Source of the DNA: Flavobacteriaceae bacterium PS02338
GTDB taxonomy: Bacteria; Bacteroidota; Bacteroidia; Sphingobacteriales; Sphingobacteriaceae
Length of the DNA: 64,000 bases
Assembly: GCA_029959615.1 (NCBI GenBank)
Contig: JASCOD010000001.1
Location: 1,178,001-1,242,000, forward strand
Direction: 5' to 3'
Part shown: positions 8,895 to 17,911 of the stretch, piece after piece
Layout of the letters: every line of letters begins with the position of its first letter
Position numbering within the stretch: position 1 is the first letter of the stretch
Made by a program: the position numbers and the translations under genes
Notes under the pieces: generated by a model
Database searches by the model: none
What the model saw: only the letters and a program-made list of their open reading frames with translations
What the model was told of the DNA's origin: nothing

Positions 8895-9563
8895 TTACCT
8901 GAGTATGCTAAGATTAGGCAAAATCTGTCTTGCTTTTTGATGATAAGAATCAGGAATAAACAGTTTTTGAAGTTTAGTTAACTTATCAAAGCAATTGATG
9001 TTTAGTTTTTCCTTAATGTCTAGCGCAAGGGTGGTTAACCCTTTTAAATGAGAAATAGGTTCAACAGATTCAATATTTAGCTTTTTCCCATCAACACCAG
9101 CAAAAAGCTTTAGAACTTCAAGCTTGCTTAAGCCTGCTAATTCATCGATGTTATAAATTCCGAAGAAGCAATCAAGAGAGAGCTCTTTTAGGGCTGATAA
9201 ATTTTGAATGCCATTTAATGTGGTAATTGATTTGTTGGCTGAAAAATCTAGTTGTTCTAACTTCGTAAGTTGTGCGATTGGCAAGAAGTTGCTTGTACGA
9301 GCGTTATGGATATATAAGCTTTTCAAATTTGGAATTTGACAAATCGCTTCAAAGTATTCTTGGTTTATGAGCGTTGTGATCTTTAAGTGTTCAAGCTGTT
9401 CAAGACTAGGTAGCACCTTAATCCAAGCTTGTCGAAGTTTTTTTAATTCAGAAGGGTTCGCTTCTTGCTCTTGTCTATAATCAGGTTGTAAATATTTTGC
9501 AGAGAAAATTTTATCCGATTCAATTCCTAAAAGCTCGTAGTTATTTTTTTGCCAAAAATCCAT
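8895..9563 (-). CDS. Cytosolic leucine-rich-repeat protein
   Basis: The product has about 222 residues, no signal peptide, and five to seven leucine-rich repeats of about 22-24 residues, for example LEHLKITTLINQ, LKSLYIHNARTS, LEQLDFSANKSI, LKELSLDCFFGI, LEVLKLFAGVDG and LTTLALDIKEKL. Such repeats make a curved protein-binding surface; no enzymatic domain is seen. The ATG at 9563 is chosen over a TTG at 9593, because it gives an 11-base gap to the upstream GT2 gene rather than an overlap into it. With that GT2 gene it forms a minus-strand pair inside a plus-strand polysaccharide locus. Its role is unknown; partner binding is inferred only from the fold. Confidence 0.72.
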   Translation of the reverse strand: MDFWQKNNYELLGIESDKIFSAKYLQPDYRQEQEANPSELKKLRQAWIKVLPSLEQLEHLKITTLINQEYFEAICQIPNLKSLYIHNARTSNFLPIAQLTKLEQLDFSANKSITTLNGIQNLSALKELSLDCFFGIYNIDELAGLSKLEVLKLFAGVDGKKLNIESVEPISHLKGLTTLALDIKEKLNINCFDKLTKLQKLFIPDSYHQKARQILPNLSILR

Positions 9564-9574
9564 AAAGTGCTGTT

Positions 9575-10324
9575 TTACCTCAACCTCTTCCAAACAGTTG
9601 CAAAGGCATAATTAATGAAGTGATAAACAGATTGAAGTAATCCCAATTTCTCACTTTCTCTGTAGATTTTCCAAGTAAAGCCAATAACTTTCTTCTTGTT
9701 AGAAGAAACAGAGCCCTGTCTGATCCGATATAAAACTAGCGGTTCGTTAATGCCATAACCGATAAATGGTTTTTTGAAGATGTCGAGCCAAAAAATCCAA
9801 TCTTCGTGGCCAGCTTTTTTAAATCTAGTGTCTCCAATTACGCTTCTTAGTGTTAAAGAAGTAGAGAAAATAATCACATTATGCGACAGCAATTGTCGGT
9901 AGTTTACACTGTGCGGAACTTCAATTTTTCTAGAGATAACTTCTCCAGACTCGTTAATTCTGTTGTAAGCATAAAAAGTCATTGGTAGCGATTGCTCTTC
10001 CATGTAAGCTACTTGTTTTGCCAATTTCTCTTTCAGCCAAATATCGTCGCTATCTAAAAAGGCAATATATTTACCTTTTGCTTCTTCTAAACCTACATTT
10101 CTCGCATTAGAAACGCCCCCGTTTTGCTCAAGCTTAATTAACCTAATCTTACTGTGCTGCTTAGTATATTCTTCAATTACATGGCACGAGTTATCTTTAG
10201 ATTTGTCATCAATAATAATAAGTTCCCAATTGGTATAAGTTTGATCCAATACCGAGTTAATCGTTGGACCTATAAAATCTGCCGAATTATAGCAAGGGGT
10301 TATAATGGTTACTAATGGTTCCAA
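9575..10324 (-). CDS. GT2 glycosyltransferase (WcaA-like)
   Basis: This 249-residue GT-A enzyme shows VTIITPCYNSADFI, SVLDQTYTNWELIIIDDKSKDNS, NGGVSNARNVGLEEAKGKYIAFLDSDDIW (nucleotide site and DXD) and later HEDWIFWLDI. It should add one sugar to a lipid-linked intermediate. The start is probably TTG at 10324: the frame is closed by a stop 15 bases upstream, no ATG lies between, and later ATGs would cut the fold. It is read opposite to most of the locus, divergently from the flippase with a 124-base gap, and probably with the leucine-rich-repeat gene. Confidence 0.88.
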   Translation of the reverse strand: MEPLVTIITPCYNSADFIGPTINSVLDQTYTNWELIIIDDKSKDNSCHVIEEYTKQHSKIRLIKLEQNGGVSNARNVGLEEAKGKYIAFLDSDDIWLKEKLAKQVAYMEEQSLPMTFYAYNRINESGEVISRKIEVPHSVNYRQLLSHNVIIFSTSLTLRSVIGDTRFKKAGHEDWIFWLDIFKKPFIGYGINEPLVLYRIRQGSVSSNKKKVIGFTWKIYRESEKLGLLQSVYHFINYAFATVWKRLR

Positions 10325-10448
10325 TTTGTAATTTGTTTAAAATGAAATCTAAAAGATTTTCTCCTCACCAAAATAAGGATAAATTGTAAGAAACGGTTTA
10401 AGTTTTAAACATAAATCGAATGAAAACATTTACATTAGTATTGATTTT

Positions 10449-11975
10449 ATGGACAAGAGACGTTTTGTAGTTAATTTGGTTTCTAACTTCTTTAGTGCGC
10501 TATCAGGAGTTGGTATTTCTTTTTTTCTAACGCCCTACATTGTAGAGCATTTAGGAAAGGAGGCCTATGGTTTCTTTCCTTTGTCAAACAATTTTGTAAT
10601 GTATGCGGGAATAATTACCACCGCATTAAATTCTATGTCGAGTAGATACATAACCATTAGTTTAGAAAAGAAAGACATTAAGGAGGCCAATACCTATTTT
10701 AATTCAGTTCTTTTTGGAAATATTCTCATTTCATTAGGTTTTGCTGCAGTGAGTACTGTGTTCTGTTTGTTTATCGATCAAATTTTGGACATTCCAGACA
10801 ACTTAATTTACGATGTGAGGTTGTTGTTCATCTTTATCTTCCTCAGTTTGGTCATTAACGTTTCTTCCGCCGTTTTTCAAGTGACAGCATTTGCACTCAA
10901 TCGTTTTGATAAGCTGGCGTTTATTAACATTATTTCCAATGTATTGAAATTGGGGGCGATTATATTGTTGTTCTATTTTTTTACTCCTCGTATTTATTTC
11001 TTAGGCGTAACCACCGCTGCAACGGCTCTATATATGCTCGTTGCAAATTATAGGCTTACAAAGAAGTTGCTTCCCGAAATACAAATAGATTGGTCGTTCT
11101 TTTCTAAAAGTGCACTGTATGTAATTGTTGGGTCTGGAATTTGGAATTCCATCATGGCGATGGCGAATGTGGTGAACACGCAACTCGATTTGCTAATTGC
11201 CAACCATTTTTTTGGAGCATCTGGGATGGGGTTTTTATCACTCACTAAGTTTATACCCAATGCTATTTACATCCTTTTAGGCATTATTGTACCTATATTC
11301 TTACCAGAAATGCTAAAAGCATATGCGAATAGCGATATGAACCGTTTGAAAAAAACTTTGGACATGTCGTTTAAAGCTATTTTTTTAGTGGTTTTGGTTC
11401 CGCTATCGGTGTTTTTTGTGTATGGCGAAGTTTTTTTTCGACTTTGGCTGCCTACCCAAGATGCTCAGGCTTTACATATTTTATCGGTAATTACACTGGT
11501 TCCGTTCATTGTTCATGGAACAGTAGAGACGGTATATCACGTTTTTGTAATTACAAATAAACTTCGTATAGCCTCTTTCTGGGGGATTTTCATTTCTATC
11601 TTCAACTTTGTTTTAGTAATTATACTTTGTAAATACAGCTCCTTGGGCGTATACGCCATTCCGGTTGGTGCTTTGGTTAGTGGTGTGCTTAGCCACCTAA
11701 CTTTTACACCATTGTATGCTGCTTATTGCTTGCAAGAAAATAGATGGTATTTTTTTAAAAAGATTGTAAGAGGGCTCGCCGGATTTACCTTATTAATTGC
11801 GTTGAGTTACGGTTGGAAACAACTTAATTTATTTGCTGTAGATAGCTGGTTAACGTTTCTCATCAACTGCTTTCTAATTGGAATAGTATTGTTGATCGTT
11901 ACCTTATTTATCAATTTTGATAAAACAACAAGGGCAGATATTTTTAGAAAAATTAGACAAAAAGTGAATATATGA
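10449..11975 (+). CDS. Wzx-type polysaccharide flippase
   Basis: This 508-residue protein has 12 to 14 hydrophobic segments and the MATE/MVF superfamily start (FVVNLVSNFFSALSGVGISFFLTPYIVEHLG, then EAYGFFPLSNNFVMY). It would move lipid-linked repeat units across the inner membrane for the polymerase at 3965-5422. It starts 124 bases from a divergent GT2 gene, so a promoter is expected in that AT-rich gap, though no clear TAnnTTTG box was found. Its TGA overlaps the ATG of the next gene as ATGA, a sign of translational coupling. Confidence 0.93.
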   Translation: MDKRRFVVNLVSNFFSALSGVGISFFLTPYIVEHLGKEAYGFFPLSNNFVMYAGIITTALNSMSSRYITISLEKKDIKEANTYFNSVLFGNILISLGFAAVSTVFCLFIDQILDIPDNLIYDVRLLFIFIFLSLVINVSSAVFQVTAFALNRFDKLAFINIISNVLKLGAIILLFYFFTPRIYFLGVTTAATALYMLVANYRLTKKLLPEIQIDWSFFSKSALYVIVGSGIWNSIMAMANVVNTQLDLLIANHFFGASGMGFLSLTKFIPNAIYILLGIIVPIFLPEMLKAYANSDMNRLKKTLDMSFKAIFLVVLVPLSVFFVYGEVFFRLWLPTQDAQALHILSVITLVPFIVHGTVETVYHVFVITNKLRIASFWGIFISIFNFVLVIILCKYSSLGVYAIPVGALVSGVLSHLTFTPLYAAYCLQENRWYFFKKIVRGLAGFTLLIALSYGWKQLNLFAVDSWLTFLINCFLIGIVLLIVTLFINFDKTTRADIFRKIRQKVNI

Positions 11976-12703
11976 TACCTAAGATTATACATTATTGCTG
12001 GTTTGGCAAGGGGACAATGCCAGAATTAGCGCTCAAATGTTTAGAGTCTTGGAAAAGGCATCTTCCAGAATACAAGATTGTAGAGTGGAATGAGGAAAAT
12101 TTTGATGTGAACATGTATCGATTTTCTCAGGAAGCTTATAAAGAAAGGAAATACGCTTTTGTGGCCGATGTTTGTCGTTTGTACGCATTGAAAAATATGG
12201 GGGGAATTTACCTCGATACTGATGTGGAATTTCTACGGCCGTTGGATGAGGGGATCCTGAATGAGGAAGCATTTACAGGCTTTGAAGATAATTTGTTGCT
12301 GTCGTCGGCCATTATGGGAAGCGAGAAGGATGGGAAGTGGATTAACGATCTTTTGCCTTATTATGATAACCGTAGTTTTTACTTGAAAGATGGCAGTCAC
12401 GATGTCAATCCAAACACGGAAATCATCACTGAGTTCATGAAAACGAGGAAAAACGTCAGCATCAATAATACTTTTCAAAAATTAGATGCTTATTGTACCA
12501 TTTACCCAAGTGATTATTTTTGCCCCAAAAGTTGGAAGACTTTAAAAATAAAACAGACCCCTAATACTTATTGTATTCATCATTTTGCGGGTTCTTGGCT
12601 ACATAAAAAACAAAGTGTAATAGGGAAGTTGGCTAATTTTTTGTTAGGTAAGAGAATTGCGAATTCTTGGTCGGAGAAATATCGCAATAAAAAAATGTTT
12701 TAA
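11972..12703 (+). CDS. DXD-type glycosyltransferase (Gly_transf_sug family), copy 1
   Basis: This 243-residue enzyme begins IPKIIHYCWFGKG, carries ADVCRLYALKNMGGIYLDTDVEF (the DXD nucleotide-binding site, near residues 66-88), and ends with TYCIHHFAGSWL and a basic C-terminus. This is the GT32-like capsular polysaccharide glycosyltransferase pattern. Donor sugar is not known. It overlaps the flippase by 4 bases. The following gene is a paralogue with the same length and motif order, so the two arose by tandem duplication. Confidence 0.92.
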   Translation: MIPKIIHYCWFGKGTMPELALKCLESWKRHLPEYKIVEWNEENFDVNMYRFSQEAYKERKYAFVADVCRLYALKNMGGIYLDTDVEFLRPLDEGILNEEAFTGFEDNLLLSSAIMGSEKDGKWINDLLPYYDNRSFYLKDGSHDVNPNTEIITEFMKTRKNVSINNTFQKLDAYCTIYPSDYFCPKSWKTLKIKQTPNTYCIHHFAGSWLHKKQSVIGKLANFLLGKRIANSWSEKYRNKKMF

Positions 12704-12741
12704 GCACCTGATATTCTATTAAAAACAGAAAGATTTAGTGT

Positions 12742-13476
12742 ATGATACCTAAGATTATTCATTATTGTTGGTTTGGAAGAGGAGAAATGCCCGATTTGAC
12801 GCTCAAATGCATTGCATCTTGGAAAAAATACCTTCCAGAATATGAAATCAAATTTTGGAATGAAGACAATTTTGACTTCAGTGGCTATAAATATGCAGCG
12901 GATGCTTATAAAGAAAGAAAGTTTGCCTTTGTATCGGATGTTTGTCGCTTACACGCATTAAAGGAATTTGGAGGTCTTTATTTAGATACCGATGTGGAAT
13001 TCATCAAACCTTTTCCAGATAAATTTTTAAATGATATTGCTTTTACCGGCTTTGAAGATCAACTCGTTTCTGCTGGAATAATTGGGAGCGTCAAAGATGG
13101 CGAATGGGTAAGTAACTTACTTTCTTTTTATCCAACTAAGAGTTTTTATAAAACTGATGGTAGTCTGGATGTAAATCCGATTACTGAATTAATTACAGCT
13201 TCTTTAGGTAAAGAGAAGGGAATATTACCAAATAACACTTACCAAAAAATTGAAGGTTATTGTACCATTTATCCGAGCGAATATTTTTATCCTAAAAGTT
13301 GGAAAACTTTAAAGATGAACATTACTCCAAATACCTATTGCATACATCATTTTGCAGGTTCTTGGATTGATCATAATTATACTTTCTTGGGCAAAGTAGC
13401 CAACTGGATTTTGGGTAAGAGAACGGCTCAGAATTGGTCTAGAAGGTACAGAAAGCTTAGAGGCAAAAAGGTGTAG
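12742..13476 (+). CDS. DXD-type glycosyltransferase (Gly_transf_sug family), copy 2
   Basis: This 244-residue paralogue of the preceding gene has IPKIIHYCWFGRGEMP, SDVCRLHALKEFGGLYLDTDVEF (DXD) and TYCIHHFAGSW. Even the first 16 bases of the two genes are identical, while other stretches diverge freely. The two enzymes probably add neighbouring sugars or have split specificity. A 38-base gap separates them. It is the last plus-strand gene of the left locus; a dispersed repeat with a hairpin follows before the convergent tex gene. Confidence 0.92.
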   Translation: MIPKIIHYCWFGRGEMPDLTLKCIASWKKYLPEYEIKFWNEDNFDFSGYKYAADAYKERKFAFVSDVCRLHALKEFGGLYLDTDVEFIKPFPDKFLNDIAFTGFEDQLVSAGIIGSVKDGEWVSNLLSFYPTKSFYKTDGSLDVNPITELITASLGKEKGILPNNTYQKIEGYCTIYPSEYFYPKSWKTLKMNITPNTYCIHHFAGSWIDHNYTFLGKVANWILGKRTAQNWSRRYRKLRGKKV

Positions 13477-13520
13477 TCAACCCCTCTCTGCCCTCCTTCA
13501 CTACCGATTTTGATATTATT

Positions 13521-13606
13521 CGTCATCCCGAATTTATTTCGACATTGTAATAGGTATAGAATTAACTGTTATATTTATTAAAATTCCCATTTTCATGGGA
13601 ATGACG
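13521..13606. repeat. Dispersed GTCAT...ATGAC repeat with hairpin; possible tex terminator
   Basis: The element starts CGTCATCCCGAATTTATTTCG and ends GGGAATGACG, so its ends are inverted. Inside, ATTCCCAT (13583-13590) and ATGGGAAT (13595-13602) pair around TTTC; on the minus strand this hairpin is followed by TTTTAAT, so it may end tex transcription. It belongs to the same family as the repeats near 17.8, 30.1, 32.2, 47.5 and 56.0 kb. Confidence 0.7.
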
Positions 13607-13619
13607 CAAATTAAAGCTC

Positions 13620-15941
13620 CTACTTAAACATTCCCTTTAGCTTTGCTAACTTAGCCTGTAAATCGCCATCAACTTCTTTTTCTTTTTTAGGTTGATGCTG
13701 GTGGTTATAGGGCTTACGGTTTTGTTCGTTACGCTTATACGAATCGTCTTTATTCTTTGCTCCTTGCTCTTTACTCCAATTTCCTTTCGAACTTTCTGAC
13801 TTCACATCTTTCTGACTGTCTTCCTTCATCGATAAAGAAATTCGTTTACGTTCTACGTCAACATCAGTCACAGTAACTTGTACTACTTGGCTCACTTTTA
13901 CCACCTCATTAGGATTTGCTATAAATCGGTTAGCTAACTGACTGGTATGTACTAACCCATCTTGGTGTACGCCAATATCTACAAAAGCACCGAAATTGGT
14001 AATGTTGGTCACAATACCTTTTAACCTCATCCCTTTCTTCAAGTCTACAATGCTATTTACGCCATCAGCAAAGCTAAATGCCTCAAATTGCTCACGAGGA
14101 TCTCGGCCAGGTTTAGCTAATTCTTTTAAAATGTCTTGTAGTGTAGGTAAGCCAACTTCTGCACTTACATATTTTTGCAGGTTAATTTGCTTTTGCAGTG
14201 CTGCATCTTTGATCAGCTGTGATACAGATACATTTAAATCTTTAGCCATTTTGTTCACTAGCTCGTAACGCTCTGGGTGCACACCACTACTATCTAAAGG
14301 TTGTGCTGCATCACGGATACGCAGGAAACCAGCTGCTTGCTCAAAAGCTTTTTCGCCTAAACGGGGTACTTTTTTAAGACTTTCTCTATTCTTAAAGGCT
14401 CCGTTTTTATTTCGATAGGCAACAATGTTCTGCGCTAAGCTGTCGCCCAAACCAGAAACATATGATAATAATTGTTTTGATGCGGTATTTAATTCTACGC
14501 CAACTGCATTTACGCAGCTCATTACGGTATCGTCTAAGCTGTGTTGTAGTTTACCCTGATCTACATCGTGTTGGTACTGTCCCACGCCAATAGATTTAGG
14601 GTCGATCTTTACTAATTCTGCTAAAGGATCCATCAACCTACGACCGATAGAAACAGCTCCTCGAACGGTAACATCGTGGTCGGGAAATTCTTCTCTTGCC
14701 AAAGGCGATGCAGAATAAATAGATGCGCCGCTTTCATTTACCATTACAATGGTCGTATCAGTTATTTTAAGTCCGCGGATGAAAGTTTCGGTTTCTCTTC
14801 CCGCAGTACCATTACCTATAGAAATAGCTTCAATTTCGTATTTCTCACAAAGCTGCTTAATTTTCCATTCTGCATCTTTGATGTTACCTTGTCCTGTATG
14901 TGGATAAATGGTGGTGTTTTCTAGCAAAGTACCTTGTTTATCTAAACAAACTACCTTGCAACCAGTTCTAAACCCAGGGTCAATAGCCATTACGTTTTTT
15001 TGTCCAAGTGGTGCTGCCATTAACAGCTGACGAGCGTTAGCTGCAAAAACTCGAATAGCCTCTTCATCTGCCTTTTGCTTAATAGCAGATCTTAATTCAG
15101 TTTCCATCGCAGGGCGAAGTAAGCGTTTGTAACTATCGTAAATGGCTAATTCTACCTGTTGGCTTGCAGGGTTATTTCCAGTGATGAACTGTTTGTCTAG
15201 TATTTGAATAGCATCCTCATCTGGTGGAAGTACATCTAGTTTCAAAAGGCCTTCTTCTTCACCACGAAGCATTGCTAAAACTCTGTGAGACGGTGCGTTT
15301 TTGGCACTTTCTTCCCACTCAAAGTAATCTTTATATTTTATAGCATCTGTTTCTTTTCCTTTAGCAACTATTGTTTTATAGGTTGCTTTTTGCTCAAAAT
15401 ACTTACGCATTTTTGCTCTTGTTTCGGCATCTTCATTAATGATTTCGGCAATGATATCCCTTGCTCCAGCTAAAGCTTCGTCGGCATTGGCTACACCTTT
15501 TTCATTGTTGATATAAGCTGCAGCCTCACCTTCTACATCAATTCTACTCTGTGCCAAAATACGTAAAGCCAAAGGTTCTAACCCTTTTTCTCTCGCTACC
15601 GATGCCCTAGTCTTGCGTTTCTGTTTGTAGGGAAGGTAGATGTCCTCTAAAATGGTCAGCGTTTCTGCCGAATTGATTTTTTTCTCCAAATCTGGAGTTA
15701 ATTTATCTTGTTCAGCAATTGATTTTAATATCGCTTCTCTACGTTTATCTAGTTCTTTTAAAGCTTGTGCTAAATCTCTAATCGCAGCAATCTGAACTTC
15801 GTCTAAACTGCCCGTTACTTCTTTTCTATAACGAGAGATAAATGGAACGGAAGCTCCTTCTTCTAAGAGGGTTAACGTTGCATTAACTTGTTTGCTTTTG
15901 ATGTTTAATGCTGTAGAAATATGTTGTAGATGGTCACTCAT
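13620..15941 (-). CDS. tex: Tex-family S1 RNA-binding protein
   Basis: This 773-residue cytosolic nucleic-acid-binding protein shows the full Tex layout: N-terminal helical domain (VPFISRYRKEVTGSLDE, LEDIYLPYKQKRKTRA), a YqgF/RNase-H-like domain (MAIDPGFRTGCK, ISIGNGTAGRETE), helix-hairpin-helix segments (NTASKQLLSYVSGLGDSLAQ, LKKVPRLGEKAFEQAAGF) and an S1 domain at about 640-710 (GMRLKGIVTNITNFGAFVDIG, KVSQVVQVTV). A Lys/Gln-rich tail follows. Tex proteins act in transcription and RNA-related stress functions. The ATG at 15941 is used; a TTG two codons earlier adds nothing. It is a single gene, convergent with the polysaccharide locus. Confidence 0.96.
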   Translation of the reverse strand: MSDHLQHISTALNIKSKQVNATLTLLEEGASVPFISRYRKEVTGSLDEVQIAAIRDLAQALKELDKRREAILKSIAEQDKLTPDLEKKINSAETLTILEDIYLPYKQKRKTRASVAREKGLEPLALRILAQSRIDVEGEAAAYINNEKGVANADEALAGARDIIAEIINEDAETRAKMRKYFEQKATYKTIVAKGKETDAIKYKDYFEWEESAKNAPSHRVLAMLRGEEEGLLKLDVLPPDEDAIQILDKQFITGNNPASQQVELAIYDSYKRLLRPAMETELRSAIKQKADEEAIRVFAANARQLLMAAPLGQKNVMAIDPGFRTGCKVVCLDKQGTLLENTTIYPHTGQGNIKDAEWKIKQLCEKYEIEAISIGNGTAGRETETFIRGLKITDTTIVMVNESGASIYSASPLAREEFPDHDVTVRGAVSIGRRLMDPLAELVKIDPKSIGVGQYQHDVDQGKLQHSLDDTVMSCVNAVGVELNTASKQLLSYVSGLGDSLAQNIVAYRNKNGAFKNRESLKKVPRLGEKAFEQAAGFLRIRDAAQPLDSSGVHPERYELVNKMAKDLNVSVSQLIKDAALQKQINLQKYVSAEVGLPTLQDILKELAKPGRDPREQFEAFSFADGVNSIVDLKKGMRLKGIVTNITNFGAFVDIGVHQDGLVHTSQLANRFIANPNEVVKVSQVVQVTVTDVDVERKRISLSMKEDSQKDVKSESSKGNWSKEQGAKNKDDSYKRNEQNRKPYNHQHQPKKEKEVDGDLQAKLAKLKGMFK

Positions 15942-16050
15942 AGTCAATTTTAAAAGAGGCTAAAATTATCATTATTAAATAAGAATGTAATGAGCTTTTA
16001 AAGATAAAATTGAAAAATATGTAAAGGAAATGTGACGCGTTGGCATGGGG

Positions 16051-16079
16051 TTTGATTTTTTGCTCACTCATTATAGTTG
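16051..16079 (+). promoter_or_regulatory. Candidate Bacteroidota promoter for the 16099 lipoprotein
   Basis: TTTG at 16051-16054 and TATAGTTG at 16072-16079 (one mismatch to TAnnTTTG) are separated by 17 bases, close to the usual 19. The box lies 19 bases before the ATG at 16099. Confidence 0.5.
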
Positions 16080-16098
16080 TAACCTAAATTATTTAATC

Positions 16099-16494
16099 AT
16101 GGAAAAATTTAAAAAATTATTAGCTCTTTCATTTTGTTTAGTAGTGTTAACTGCTCTTTTCTCTTGTTCAAAAGATGATGACAATAATAATGGTGGCCCT
16201 TATGAAGTTGAATTCAAAGTAGCTACAACGGGAAATGCAGAAATAAGTACCATTATACACACCAATGCTGCAGGTGAGCAGACCGCTTTAAGTAGTGTGG
16301 GCGGTAATAGTTGGAGTTCAAAAGTAACTGTTAAGGCAGGCGTGCCAGCTATAGGTATTATAGCCAATGGTTATATAGCGACAGGAGGAACAATCACAGT
16401 ACAAATTTTAGTAAATGGAAAAGTGGTTAGTGAAAATACTGGTTCTGGAACAGCTTTAAGCGCTTCAACCACATACACTCCCGGTTCTAACTAA
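16099..16494 (+). CDS. Small secreted lipoprotein of unknown function
   Basis: The 131-residue product starts MEKFKKLLALSFCLVVLTALFSCSKDDDNNN: a signal peptide with lipobox LFSC, then an acidic DDD/NNN linker of the kind that marks surface export of Bacteroidota lipoproteins. The mature part is a small predicted beta-rich domain, rich in Thr, Gly and Val, with no recognised catalytic motif. The ATG at 16099 is chosen because the 18 residues before it do not form a signal peptide and a promoter-like box lies among them. A strong terminator follows. Function is not known. Confidence 0.75.
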   Translation: MEKFKKLLALSFCLVVLTALFSCSKDDDNNNGGPYEVEFKVATTGNAEISTIIHTNAAGEQTALSSVGGNSWSSKVTVKAGVPAIGIIANGYIATGGTITVQILVNGKVVSENTGSGTALSASTTYTPGSN

Positions 16495-16517
16495 CTTTCA
16501 ATAAAAAGATTAGTCTT

Positions 16518-16547
16518 AACGCTGTCCAGTTGGATGGCGTTTTTTTG
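16518..16547 (+). terminator. Intrinsic terminator after the lipoprotein
   Basis: AACGC TGTCC, loop AGTT, GGATG GCGTT form a stem of ten pairs (two of them G-T), followed by a run of T residues, 23 bases after the stop codon. Confidence 0.85.
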
Positions 16548-16599
16548 TTAAACACTATTACCTACACGCTGTTATCTAATTAAACGAAAATAGAATTTG

Positions 16600-16607
16600 T
16601 ATCTTTG
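16600..16607 (+). promoter_or_regulatory. TAnnTTTG -7 box of hflX
   Basis: TATCTTTG matches the Bacteroidota -7 consensus exactly, 9 bases before the hflX ATG. No good -33 TTTG is seen at the expected distance. A start a few bases downstream would give a near-leaderless mRNA. Confidence 0.6.
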
Positions 16608-16616
16608 TAATAATTA

Positions 16617-17816
16617 ATGGGAAAACAGAAATTTTATGATACAGCGCCCAAACAAGAACGGGCGATTTTAGTAGGAGTTGCTTTGCCAGGCGAAAAAGCC
16701 GAGCAAACCAAGGAATATTTGGATGAGTTGGCTTTTCTGGTAAATACGGCTGGCGGTGTGGTCGAAAAAACTTTCACCCAGCGTATGCAAAAGCCCGACC
16801 GTGCTACTTTTGTTGGTACTGGGAAACTGGAAGAAATACAAGCTTATGTAAAGGCAGAGGAGATTGATATCGTAGTATTTGATGATGAACTTTCGCCATC
16901 GCAACTACGTAATATTGAACGAGAATTACAAGTGAAAATATTAGATAGGAGTAACTTAATCTTGGATATTTTTGCAGGTAGGGCACAAACGGCACAGGCG
17001 AAAACACAGGTGGAGTTAGCACAATTGCAGTACCTTTTACCTCGTTTAACACGTCTATGGACACACTTAGAACGTCAAAAGGGTGGTATCGGAATGCGTG
17101 GTCCTGGGGAGAGCCAAATTGAAAGCGATAGAAGGATGATTTTAGAGAAAATCACCTTGCTAAAAGAACGTTTAAAGCTAATAGACAGGCAAAACGAAAC
17201 ACAGCGTAAAAACCGTGGTCAGCTAATTCGTGTGGCTTTGGTGGGTTATACCAATGTGGGTAAATCTACCATCATGAACATGCTTTCTAAATCTGATGTG
17301 TTTGCAGAAAATAAGTTGTTCGCAACGTTAGATACTACGGTACGTAAGGTGGTGATTGATAATTTGCCGTTCTTGCTATCCGATACGGTGGGGTTTATTC
17401 GTAAATTACCTCACCATTTAGTGGAGTGTTTCAAATCAACCTTAGATGAAGTTCGTGAAGCGGATATTTTGGTGCACGTAGTAGATGTTTCGCATCCTAA
17501 TTTTGAAGACCAGATACATACGGTTAACGAAACATTGAAAGATTTGGGCGCTAGAGATAAGGAAACAATCATGGTTTTTAATAAGATTGATGCTTACGTA
17601 GTGCCAGAACAAGATCATTCACTAGATGTAGATGAACAACGTGAACCTTTAACTTTGGCAGATTTTAAGAAAACTTGGATGGGCCAAAATAATGCTCCAG
17701 CTATTTTTATATCAGCTACGAGAAAAGAAAATTTAGAAGAATTTAGAACGCTATTGTACGATAAAGTAAAGGATATTCATACTACACGTTATCCGTATGA
17801 TAAGCTGCTTTATTAA
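16617..17816 (+). CDS. hflX: GTPase HflX
   Basis: This 399-residue ribosome-associated GTPase belongs to the HflX family, which splits stalled or hibernating 70S ribosomes under stress in other bacteria. Visible parts are the N-terminal HflX domain (about 15-190, including ATFVGTGKLEEI, VVFDDELSPSQLRN, ILDRSNLILDIFAGRAQTAQ and GGIGMRGPGE), the G1 loop GYTNVGKST near 208-216, the G3-like DTVGFIRKLPHHL and the G4 NKID. Length fits the family. It is preceded by an exact -7 box. A dispersed repeat separates it from rbfA, so cotranscription is uncertain. Confidence 0.97.
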   Translation: MGKQKFYDTAPKQERAILVGVALPGEKAEQTKEYLDELAFLVNTAGGVVEKTFTQRMQKPDRATFVGTGKLEEIQAYVKAEEIDIVVFDDELSPSQLRNIERELQVKILDRSNLILDIFAGRAQTAQAKTQVELAQLQYLLPRLTRLWTHLERQKGGIGMRGPGESQIESDRRMILEKITLLKERLKLIDRQNETQRKNRGQLIRVALVGYTNVGKSTIMNMLSKSDVFAENKLFATLDTTVRKVVIDNLPFLLSDTVGFIRKLPHHLVECFKSTLDEVREADILVHVVDVSHPNFEDQIHTVNETLKDLGARDKETIMVFNKIDAYVVPEQDHSLDVDEQREPLTLADFKKTWMGQNNAPAIFISATRKENLEEFRTLLYDKVKDIHTTRYPYDKLLY

Positions 17817-17832
17817 TAAATATTAATCGCCT

Positions 17833-17893
17833 CGTCATGCTGAATTTATTTCAGCATCGGTTTAACTGACCCTGAAATAAGTTTAGGGTGACG
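17833..17893. repeat. Dispersed CGTCAT...GTGACG repeat
   Basis: CGTCATGCTGAA begins the element and TTTAGGGTGACG ends it. ATGCTGAA (17836-17843) pairs with TTCAGCAT, and CCCTGAA with TTTAGGG, so it can fold as two hairpins. It covers a GTG in frame with rbfA, which shows that GTG is not the true start. Confidence 0.7.
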
Positions 17894-17911
17894 GCAAGAA
17901 TACAACAAATT

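Noticed and set aside
9564..9593. TTG start extending the leucine-rich-repeat gene into the GT2 gene
   Set aside because: An ATG at 9563 gives a clean 11-base gap; the overlap would be an artefact of start choice.
17888..17911. GTG start extending rbfA
   Set aside because: It lies in the end of a dispersed repeat; the ATG at 17912 starts the conserved family.
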